A stretch of 64,000 nt of DNA from Myrica gale (taxonomy: Eukaryota > Streptophyta > Magnoliopsida > Fagales > Myricaceae), in contig OZ005603.1 in assembly GCA_963930655.1 (NCBI GenBank), forward strand, positions 21,404,201 through 21,468,200, written 5' to 3'. The notes under the pieces were generated by a model. That model did not search any database. It saw only the letters and a list, made by a program, of their open reading frames with translations, and was not told the DNA's origin. The position numbers and the translations under genes are program-made. The number at the start of each line of letters is the position of its first letter. The stretch's first letter is position 1. This document shows positions 29,501-41,500 of the stretch, one piece after another.

Positions 29501-32500
29501 CTCTCAATACCAAACCTCGACAACCACTTGCCCAACAAAGCTTTATTGTACACAATGATCCTTCTCAGCCCCAAACCACCCCACTGAATGGGAGAACACA
29601 CCTTCTCCCAACTAAGGAGATGAAACTTATGAACCCCAGCTTCACTACCCCACAAAAAGTTCCTTTGTAACTTTTCAATTCTCATCGCCACAGATCTTGG
29701 AATGGGAAAAAGAGATAAAAAGTAAGTCGGGAGACTAGATAAAGTGGACTTAATCAAAGTGATCCTGCCTCCTTTCGACAAATACATACGCTTCCAACCC
29801 GCCAATCTCCTTTCCATCCGTTCCAAAATGCCATCCCAAATCCTTACACTCTTGTAACTAGCACCCAAAGGAAGCCCCAAATAAGACATAGGCAGAGCTG
29901 AAACTCTACAACCCAATAAAGAAGCCAACATCTGCATATTATCAACAGTACCAATCGGAATAACCTCCGACTTGGACAGATTCACCTTCAACCCCGAAAC
30001 CGCTTCATAACATAACAGTAAACAACGAACGCTACGAATCTGAGCCTCCTCAGCCCCACACAGAATCAATGTATCATCCGCAAAAAGCAAATGGGAAACG
30101 CTGAGAGTCACCCCACTCGCCCCACCAACCTGAAAACCATCAATAGCACCATGCGATACACACTGCATCAACATACGAGAAAGAGCCTCCATAACTATGA
30201 CGAACAAAAAAGGTGAGAGGGGGTCTCCTTGCCTCAAGCCCCGAGAACTACCAAAAAAACCTTTCGGGGATCCATTCACTAGAACAGAAAAACGGACGGA
30301 AGAAATGCAAAAACCAATCCAGCTGCACCACCTATCACCGAAGCCACATCTGCGCAATAAATACAGAAGAAAACTCCAATTGACATGGTCATAGGCTTTG
30401 TGAATATCCAACTTACACAATAAGCCCGGGGCTCCCATTTTCAACCGAGAATCAATACACTCGTTGGCTATCAAGACGGAATCCAGAATCTGTCGGCCCT
30501 CCACGAAAGCACTCTGAGTAGGTGAAATAATCTTGTTCAGCATACACTTCAATCTGTTTGCCAAGACCTTAGCTAGAATCTTATAGATTCCTCCCACGAG
30601 GCTGATGGGACGAAAATCTTTCAATTCAACAGCTCCTGGTTTTTTCGGGATGAGAACAAGAAAAGTAGAATTCAGACTTCGGACAAACCTACCTTCCCGG
30701 TAAAATTCATTGAAAACAGAAATAACATCCTCCTTTATCACCTCCCAACAAGTCTGATAGAACGCGAGCGAAAAACCATCCGGCCCAGGAGCTTTATCTC
30801 CATTGAAACCTCTAACCACCCCAGACACCTCCTCCTCCTCGAAGGGTCTTTCTAACCACTCCGCCTCCTCCCCCGAAATCATATCGAAAGCCAGCCCATC
30901 CAACGAAGGCCTCCACTGATAAGGCTCGGTATACAAAGAAGAATAGAAGCTAACAATCTTTATAGAAATATCCACAGGGTCTTCCACCAACTCCCCATCC
31001 ACCTCAAGGCTAGCGATAGCATTAGTCTTTCTATGAGAATTGGCAACTCGATGGAAAAACTTCGTACACCTATCCCCCTCCTTGAGCCACAAAGCCCGAG
31101 ATTTCTGCCTCCAACTCACTTCCTCCAAATCAAACAGTTGATCCATCTCCCTCCTGATATCCATCTTCCTAGCAACACCCCCAAAATCCAGAGAACCCTC
31201 CTCATCCAGCTCATCCAGCGAAGATAACTCCCTCAGCAAAGATGTCTTCCGAGAAGAGATATCACCAAAGACATTGGTATTCCAATCTTTTAAATCTTGT
31301 TTCAGAGCCTTCAACTTCGAACTGAGTACAAAACTAGGAGACCCCGTGAAATCGTAACTACTCCACCAATCCCGAATGCGATCTACAAACCCATCCACCT
31401 TTAACCACATATTTTCAAACCTGAATGGTTTTTTACCACCCCCAACTGACGCACCCTCCAACATAATTGGAAAGTGATCAGAATACAGATGAGGCAACCG
31501 TCGCTGGATAATCCTCGGGAACAAACTCTCACTCTGGACTAAAAATGAATCGATCAATCCTGGACCAACAACGATTATTCGACCAAGTGAAGACACCTCC
31601 TACCAACGGCGCGTCAACCAGCCCAATCTCAGAGATAAAATCTGAAAATTCAGTCACCGGTCTCCCAAAACCACCCAGGCCGGACCTCTCACCCGGAAAA
31701 CATGTGACATTAAAATCCCCACCAATACACCACGGTGCGTTCCACCAATAGAAAACACCAGCCAACTCATCCCATAATAATCTACGAAGGGAATCACCAT
31801 TAGGACCATATACCCCAGAGAATGCCCAAGCATACCCATCCTCCACATTCTTAAAGAGAACAGACAAAGAGTAAGTCCCCATACAAGCATTTACCATCTC
31901 CAAAGCACGAGAATCCCATAGAATTAAAATCCCACCTGAGGCACCCTCCGCTGGCAAACTACTCCACCTCACATGAGGTCCCCCCCACAAACGCCTCACC
32001 ATAGCCCTCGAAACATTCTCAACTTTAGTCTCCTGTAAGCACACAAGAACCGGCTTCCAACTACGAACTAAATTTCCAATCCTAGAGCACTTAACCGATT
32101 CATTAAGGCCCCGAACGTTCCAACTCAGGATTCTAGGCTGCATTGACAACCGGATTAGCCCTCCCTCCTAACCTGCTCCTCCTAGAATCCGCCATATTTC
32201 CTCCGTAATTAATGGAGGACACCAAAGCTTTCATTTCCCTTACTAACTTTCCCCCCGATCGACAAGGAGATACCCTACCCTTGATGTCAACCCTATTTTG
32301 CTCCAACTCTTCAAACAACTCCATCAATTTGTCGACATACCCCTCACAAGACACTCCCACCATTTTCCGAAAAGAGGACACCATCTTCAATACCCACTTA
32401 GACTTCGGATAATGAACCTGCAAGGGTGCCCAAAGAAGCTCCGAAGACCCTTCTCCCCCTCCCTCTTCGAGACCCGAAACAACCACCCCATCACCCACTG

Positions 32501-35500
32501 GATAAGTAGATTGAGTCACAGTACCACCCTCGTGGGCTACCAACTGCCCAACCTCTGGACCAGCCGAGTCAAAATTGAAAGCACATAACCCTTCTACATC
32601 AGTGTGTTTCAAAGGAGCCACAACACCCCCCTCAAACCTTACCAGCTGCCTGGCCTCTGTACCATCCGAAGCATCACACAACTGAACCCCACCCATGGCT
32701 TTGCTACTAGCTGATTCGAGAAACAGAGCATGAGTCTCACCTTGAACGACATCAAGCATGATCGGAACTGTGTCTACTGCCGAAACTGTGTCTATTGCCA
32801 GGTTTACTGCCGGAACGACATCAAGGATGATCGGAACTGTGTGGTCGTGTGAAGAAGCGGTACCCGACTCAGACAGAGAGGGAGGGTCCCGGCAGGCTGT
32901 CACCGGTCCGGCGTGGGCAAGATGTTAACTCTTTGTTCGACATAAGAAAGAGGGAGAGAGACGTATGTAGAGAAACTCCTTCAGATAACTACTTATTTAC
33001 TTCGCTCTTCAAGACATTCTTTGGTATGAGATTTGTTAAGTTATCAGCAACAAAGGTTTAAATGGTGAACATACCTCCTGCATGCCCAAAGCTGTGCCTC
33101 GCATCATCCTGATCTATACAAGTCAGCACAACAAACCCGGAAAGGAGAAGAGTGCCACCAACTCCACACAGTGTGAAACGAAGAAATCTGCCATCCAAAT
33201 AAAAAGAATATTGCAAAAAATAAATTATAAAAATAAAAAACCACACCATATACAAGATATGTCTTAGTTATGAGGGAAAGAAAGAAAAAGGCGCAAGGAC
33301 AGAAAGATGGAAAAGAAAATTGCCATTGTCATTAAGTGCAAACCAAAAATTTTCTTCTCTTCTTTCTTCCTTTCTTTTTCTCATGTCTTTGTGTGGGTCT
33401 GTGTGTCTCTCTCTATAGCGCACACACCCATTCATTACCAGATTGCATCAAACTATTGATAAAATTTACAATTGTCTAGTGCTTTAAGCTTTTCAGGCAA
33501 CTAATCATGATGTCAAACCAGAAGACCCCATTCATGTCCTAGGACCTTCCCATGATTTAAGCATTTCATGTCTTTGGACAACATATGCAAGAAATGGAAA
33601 CTAGTATCTAAAAACAATTAGGAGAAATAGCAGTTTGTCATCTGGAGAGAAACTATACTGGTTTCTCTAGAGTTAATATATGCAGAAAGCTTCGGGTAAT
33701 TCGAGAAACCACAAACAGCTAATTTGCTAAGATATGCAGCTAAACACACCTCGGAAGGTCCAAATTTGAAGCTGCATACGTAAGGAGAAAAACCCCAAAA
33801 CACGTGAACATTATTGCCCAACCAGCAATATTCCGCCTGTTTTCCTCACTTATTTCGTCTGCAATAATTGATGCATAGGAGAAATATAAGCACTAAAGCA
33901 TCTTCTAGATGACAGAAAATAACAATAGTAACATTAAGTGGGTTGCAGTTCAGATGTGTCCACTAGGGCTCACCCAATCCTCAAAAATTAGTTATTTAAA
34001 GTAGACAGTTGTTTTCCTAGTTCGCTTAACATGCAAAGAGTCCATGCAGCAATATAGATTACATAATGTGTAAAACAGCTTCATATTACACTTCTTTTAA
34101 TTTCCTTTTCATGAAGTGCTAAAAGATAGAGAACAAGAAACTTGTTCCAAAAGTAAGAGAAGTACCTCCAAAATGCTAATTACAAAAAGCAGCTGCATAA
34201 ACTCTTGCTAATCCTACAAAATCTAGCATTCTAATATGTACAGATATTGATTCTTGAAAATAAGTGTATTTTCTGGAACAAAGGATTCCAGGTTGGAACT
34301 ATCAGACAAATGCCAGATACAGGGTTTGTGAGATACTCCGGCCATCGCCTAGCTCTTTAATTTAAACCCATTCATTGCCCTAAAAGAAGAAGAAGACCGT
34401 CCTTTTCTTCTTTCTTTTACGAATCCTCCAAGCAAAAGGAGCTTTCTGAGAGGATGATTCTCTGGGACTTTCAGAGACTTTCCTGACTTTCCTGGAGATC
34501 CCTTGAGGAAAACTCTGAGATCTAGGAGAACCTACACTGAGTTCCTTTGAGAGCACAGGAACTTGGTTCGGGACTATTTTCTTCCCTTTTTCCCTCTTTT
34601 ATCTTGGATCCCATCTTCATCCATGGCTTCTTTGTCAACCAGTTTGGCAATAGAGGTTAAGTGATCAAGAATAGTAAAGCCAAGAACAACTAACCATTGC
34701 TGAGGTTGGCATTTATGGTTCTGTATCATGTAATCTATTTCTTTCTTTGGAGCATTCTCCTGTGTGTTCTCAGTGGATGTAGCCACAAAGGTGATGAACC
34801 ATGTTCCATCTTTGTGTTCTTTATTTTGTGAGTGTCTACTTATGTAAAGAGCTGTGTGTTCTCAGTGGATGTAGCCACAAAGGTGATGAACCATGTTCCA
34901 TCTTTGTGTTCTTTATTTTGTGAGTGTCTACTTATGTAAAGAGCGCAGTGTGCATGCACTGAAATGAACATTAAAGTAAGAAGAGCAGGCAACTTACAAT
35001 TGCCGAGAAACGGATATTTTGCAAGCTGATATTCAGTTGATACAACCTCTTCACCAAGCAAAGGTTTAGCACTATCCTTAGAAGTGCCAACATTGACCTT
35101 AGAGACTTCTCCATTTTTCTCCTGGGTAATCCCACCATATCGCAATGACACTGAATCAATTGACTCCTGAAGAGATGAAGGCAATGGCACCTCGTCTGGT
35201 GGGACATATCTAAGTATCAATACAGATATTGCTACCATGGTGAATGCAAGAAGTGTACCCACACTGACCTGCAAATAAAAGGAAGCCATCAACAACTCAT
35301 CACACAATGGAATCATCCTTACCATGCTCTAGAATGGCAACAATTTCCAAGTTTTGATTAATTTCAGGGGCTATTCAGAAGCCCAACAAATCCAGTCACT
35401 GGGGCCTGCCTTAGAAAAGGGAACTCTAAATTAACCCTTATTAACGTAGCTGAATATTATAAGCAGCTTTTCATTGTTGCCCACAAACAAAGGCTTTCTG

Positions 35501-38500
35501 GAACGGACTAAATATAAGCAAGGACCTCCCTCACTGGATTTAGGTCCGATCCCAATATGAAACCAAATTTCGCAATTGTCATCAACAATTGTAACTAGGG
35601 CAGGGCTACATATAAGGTTTTGGGGCGGCTGTACCCCGGGGGAGTATTTTTTTTGCGGGGGCGGGGGGAATGGCCCCCAAAATTTACAATATTTTTAGTT
35701 TTGCCCCAGTATTGAGTAACATCACGAGAGGAGAGTATATGCTGTCCCCCCCCCCCATGTGAATTTGGCTCCTCCAATCTTGAAATCATTGCCAAAATGT
35801 AATTCCCCCCTAATGTAGTAGAGTGAGCCACAGCAACAAAGTACGAGTCATTTCCACCACGACTTTGAAGTTCAGATAAGTAGAAGTGGAGATCAACTGC
35901 ACCAAACAAGAACATTAAATCCTGGTTGCTGCAAAATCGACTCACCATCCCCGCCAGCTGTGAAACATCCATAAAGAATGCCAAGATTGCAGAACCAATC
36001 CCAGTCACTACTGTGCTTTTCAGTGGAACTTGTGTCTTTTTGTTTACTTCTGAGAAAAATGGCGGCAGCAATCCATCTCTGGCCATAGCCATCAGAATCC
36101 GTGGCTGAGAAACACAGGAACATGGAAGTCATTTACATATGTCATCAAGCCGGTTAAAAAACAATCCCCATTTGCGATAAAAGCAACAGGACATTTGTGC
36201 ACATCCACCAAGAGAAAGAAGATTAACCATACTAGGTGAGCCTCAAGCCAGCAATTAACGCATTAAGGCCAGCCTTAAGACTCTTCATATTTTAGCTTTA
36301 AGGAAATTCCTTCAATACTTATTAACTATTCTTGATATATCTCCCTCAGAACCAGTATCCGGTCCTAACCATATTCAACCTTAAAGACTAAGACCCTTGA
36401 ATCAGAAATCCCAAAGTCATTATTTTTCCATTAATAACTATTTCTACAGAAGTTAGCCAAAGAGGTTTCTATATTTTGTACATCAACTTCTCATGTGTCT
36501 GGTTTTAAAATCAAGCACAGTGTACCTTGGGAATCCAAGATGGTGAACAAGGTTCTTTCATTGAGATTACAACAGCAGATGACAACTGTCAAAGTCATAA
36601 TGCAACTGTTCGGAGCATCTATAGCAAAATGTATCATTTACAAATATATTAAATGAGAAAAGACATTTCCAATAATGAAGATATTTTATTCACCTTTTTT
36701 TTTCCAATAATGACTAAGCTGCCAAACCCACATATCAATTTTTTGCATAGAAGATTGAGGAAAAAAAATACTTAATTAATCAGTTGGGTATTTAGGAAGA
36801 AAAAAAATTCGTGAATATGGTAAGTCAATATCTTTCTGGGTAATGATTCTCCTATATGTTGGTAATAATTACTATCATATTTCTGAAAATATATTGCTAT
36901 TCAGCCAACGACCTCTACCTTGCCTAGAAAAAAGAACAACAATGACTCTGCTCAGATGCACTCTTATGTGTGGAGTTTAAGGTAATGTATTGGAGGTCTA
37001 TTGGATGCATCTATACCTTATTAATAGAGGGCGAAAAAAAGCTATTGGTAATTAAACTCTGTACTTTAACTTGAATCTTTGCCCCCTTTTGTAAATGAAG
37101 ATTCATTTGAATCACACACACTACTGATATTACCAAGTTATTTTCTAATAGCTGGTTTAAATATGTTCCAAAAAACTCAATTTTAGGTGGAAGTGCAAAA
37201 CATTAGGCAAATCAGGGAAAAGTACATTATATGCACATCCTTTGTCACGCATGCTATACTGCCAATTTGGCAGTTGCCATGTAAACAAATCCAGACCCAT
37301 GATCATCTTATGCTACACTCTATGAACACTAGCAAAATTATGTTTACAAGTTTTTGATTATTTGGGATCTAGAATATGCAGAACGCAGAACGTGGACAAA
37401 AATTACATTGAAGACTGCATGATTCACCCTGCACATGCTCTAGATGTTAATCCAACTAACACTCTAACACTGTCCGCAGATCATTTCCAAATAGAACAAA
37501 ATAAATAATCACATATGTTGAGATAAAATACTATTTTAATATTTTTGTTTGTTTTTCCTTTTTTCGATGACCAATATTTTTAGTCTCAATTAACACCAGG
37601 GGTTATACATTTATATACCTGGGGAAGAAGGGAACCTAATAATGTTGAGCAGAGAGCGGTAATAGCTCCAGCAGTTATAATGTACCTGTAATCACAATCA
37701 CATTAACAGTTATAAACTTCAACATAAAATTATAAACTGAGTCGAATACACCAAGAAATTTAAACAAAGTTATATATGCTTACACTGCCCATTGCATCCC
37801 ATGGCTAGCAAATGCGGAGGAGATGGGTGTGTCAGGGTCCATGGCATAATAAGGTACTAAACCGACAATTACGACAGAGACCATCATATATAATGCACAA
37901 CAAATAAACAATGAAGCACCAATCCCAAGAGGCAAATCTCGTTGAGGATTCTTCACCTGTTAAGTCAAGCAAGAGGCGGTTGTAAGTTCATATTGCCTGA
38001 AGTACATAAATCCCCATACAACTGAAATCATATAATCAAATAGACCTATACAAATTGATGGGAATCTCAATGGCAGCCCCCTTTAAAGTCTTATTTTATA
38101 TTCTAGGATTCTTTTCTATTTTCTTTCAGTCATTTCCTACTTGATTTGGTAGGTTTTTCTTTCTTTTATTTTATTTTCCTTTTTGTATTTAGAAATCCTA
38201 TTCTGTGAGCTCAGACAAAATTCAGAGATTTGACTTTAACAGAGTTCTAGCAGCTTTCTCAAACTTTTAAGGGTGTGTGTGACTGCCTTCTTGCTAGGTG
38301 TGACTGCCTAAGTTATTTCCTTTCTTTTTCTCTCATATCCTTTAAGATTTAATCTTTATGGGAACTTGACAATCCCTAAATCCTGAAACATCAAAACCTA
38401 TTCAAGAAGCTTCCGACATGTTATCAAGAGACCCACAATAGTACAGAATTTCTAAGATCTTGCATCAAATTGATACGCAAGCCCATCACTCTTTCCTGCC

Positions 38501-41500
38501 CTGCATCATAAATGACAAAAAACTGAAAAAAAACAGCAACTCTATGTATACCTCCTCGGCAGTGCTTGCAACGGAATCAAAACCTATGTAAGCAAAGAAG
38601 ACTGTTGCAGAACCAGCAAGCATTCCATCCACCCCAAAGGGGAAATACCTATCAAATCAACCACATTGTTTTTTGGCAGTGGGTGGGGGGAAAGAAATGA
38701 GTAAAGCCTAATTTAAGAAATCAATCAAAATCAAAGTGGATCTACAAGCAGGGACAGGAAGTACCCTGGTGGAAGTTCATATCCAACCCATCCAGTTTTG
38801 AATCCCAAATAACTACCAGCTGTTATGATAAATATCATGGCGAATACATTTGCTGTAGTAACAACGACTTGGGCCCGTGTGCTCTGCAAAATGGAAGTGT
38901 CCAAAGTAAAGGCGATGAAGAAACTACTTTTCATATAAGAGGAAAATCTGTTTGGAACGTTCTGATAAATACGAAAAATAGAAAAGAAAAAAAAGCAAGA
39001 TACATACATACCTCCTTGATTCCAACAGACAATAGCCCAGTAACGATAAATACTAGAATTGCCGCACATGGGTCGACGAGAATATCAAGGCCAGGAATAT
39101 GTTGACGGGCCAAAAAAGCAGGCAAACTATTCCCACCTCCAAAAAGCAATGCCTACAAATAAAAAAATGAAAAGACAGAACATAAATTACCAAGAATGAA
39201 GCAATCTAATCTCCCGCACTCTTAGCTAGAATTCAAAAAGAAACAAACAAACATCTTCAAATTCTTGCATTCATAATTGTCACATACAAAAGTGACCTCT
39301 GTAATTTCAAAAATAACTGAGAAAAAAAAGACTAAAGAATCATTCTATATATGTCTTGTCAATTGACCCTGTATTACATGAGAGTAATTGACTTTGTGTC
39401 GACAAGGATGTTAAAGAAAAGCACCTGCCACTTATCTTTCTGTAGTGCAATTAAAATGGGAAATAACTACAACACTACACACTTTGAACTCTTGTACTTG
39501 CTCATTCATTTTGTAACGTCAGGCAATTTACAAATGTTGAAGAGGTTGGAATTTCAAAAGTTCAGTAGTCTCCAGAACTACGTTATTGATGCTAGAATAT
39601 AAATTAAATATTTGACTATACATCTATAAAAAGAGAGAGAGAGAGCAACGCCATTATTTTCCACGTCTAGTTTCAGTGGGACGAGTGATTTTCATGTGTT
39701 GACATTTACCATGCTTATTGATGGCCTGTCTATTGGTATCTACAATGGAGCTGTCAGAATATAACAATGAAACTTAGAGAACAGATAAGTCCAAATCAAG
39801 AAGTTGTGCTGAAGAGTAATAATTTTTTTTTTTGATAAGTGCAGAAGAGTAATAAATTAGACATGCAAGACAAGCAAATTTCAGCTAAGGACTAGAAAAA
39901 AACAACCAAATACTCCAAGCTAAACGAAAACAACCACAAGCTAAATTAGGGTGTTTGGGAACAAAATTTTAGGGTTTTGTGAAAAATTGAGAGAGAATGA
40001 AAAAGTTAGTGAAAAAATGAAAAAACTAGGGAAAAAGTAAAAAAAAAGTTAGAGAAATAGTAAAGAGAGGAAATTTTTGTAATGATGATAAAATTTTGGA
40101 GTAAAATTGTAGTTTGGCAAACACCATGTAATCATGATCAAGAGAAAGAAATTCACTGCACCAAATTGGGCGATATGCCACGAGCAACAGCTGCACCACC
40201 TATTGTGTATTCCAGAATCAGGGCCCAACCAACCAACCAAGCAACGCTGCAAACAATGACAGTATAAAGTACCAATGTCAGCAACAGATGACATGCCAAC
40301 ATTTTGGGAACACATGTTATGTGTAAATCATGTAACTAATCTTGGAATCAACAGCTACATATATCCATTAAAAGAACCTAATATATTATAAAAATAAGGC
40401 TTAATTAGTCCATTAGTCCCTAGGGTATCGCCCAATCTCAAATTGGCCTTTAAGGTAAGTTTCGTCCTAGACTGGTCCATGTGGAATTCTTGTTATCCTG
40501 AAGTGATCATTTCGTCAACTTGATTGATCCAGTAAATTGAAAAAATATCATGTGGCTCACAGGACACATGTTAACCAATAGCCAATAACCACATGTCCCC
40601 CTTAATTTTCAAATCATTCAACATACCAAGTATGACCAATCCCCATTAATTTTAATTCTACCTCAAATTATTTACGTCTAAAAAGAAAAAAGTTCACCTT
40701 AACAACTATCCCTTAAGCATTGAGTTAGTCTAACCTGACATAGAAAGTTTGAGTTGGAATTAAAATTAACGGGGATTAGTCATACATGGCACGCTGAGTG
40801 ATTTGGCAATTAATGGGAACACATGGTTTATTGGCAAATGGTTAACACGTGTCCCCGTTAGACAAGTTAGATTTTTTTTAATTTTGGGGTTACTTGAGTT
40901 TACGAAATGACCACTTATGGACACAACGAAATCCACAGGGACCAGTCTAGGACGAAACTTATCTTAAGGACCAGTTTGAGATTAGGCAATACCCCAAGGA
41001 CTAGTCGATTAATTAAGCCTAAAACTAAACGTCTATGACAAAAAATTATACCAAGCAAACTATCTGGTAAAAGACCATGTCAGTATAAAATGGAGTATAT
41101 TCTTCCTTTGTTTTAAAGAAAAGCAAGAAAGGAACCTTCAAAATGCTAACGAAACACCACTTAAATAATTTAAGAAGCTGCAAAACTTACGCTTCTCCAA
41201 TACAGATGTAAGAATAATGGTATGCACTCCCAGCCGATGGACAACGACTTGCAAGCTCTGCATAACAAAATGCTGAAAGGGCAGCTGCTATTCCAGCTAT
41301 TAGAAAGGATATGGCAAGTGCAGGTCCAGAATGCTCTCTAGCAACGGTTCCCACAAGAATATAAACTCCAGCTCCAATTGTTGAGCCAACGCCTAATCAT
41401 TTTGCACAAACATTTGGTAGTAAGCTAAAAAGAATAAGAAGAAATGTTGAGCAGGTAAATTACAATCTAAAAAGTGGATTCCAGTAGGAGTTCACCATCT

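Larger units (their letters stand above)
28411..32924 (-). mobile_element. L1-type LINE, 5'-truncated in ORF1, nearly complete ORF2
   Basis: From the poly-A tail (poly-T at 28411-28423, then gataagtaag) up to 32924, the element holds the ORF1 C-terminal part, endonuclease, reverse transcriptase and zf-RVT. A shared ttaactcttt occurs at 28389-28398 and 32925-32934, the best sign of a decayed target duplication. It is inserted in CAT2 intron 12 in the same orientation as the gene. Confidence 0.9.

Noticed and set aside
34840..35325. Single 161-codon CAT2-like frame as a gene of its own
   Set aside because: It is CAT2 exon 10 read through into both flanking introns; splice sites at 34998 and 35268 explain it.
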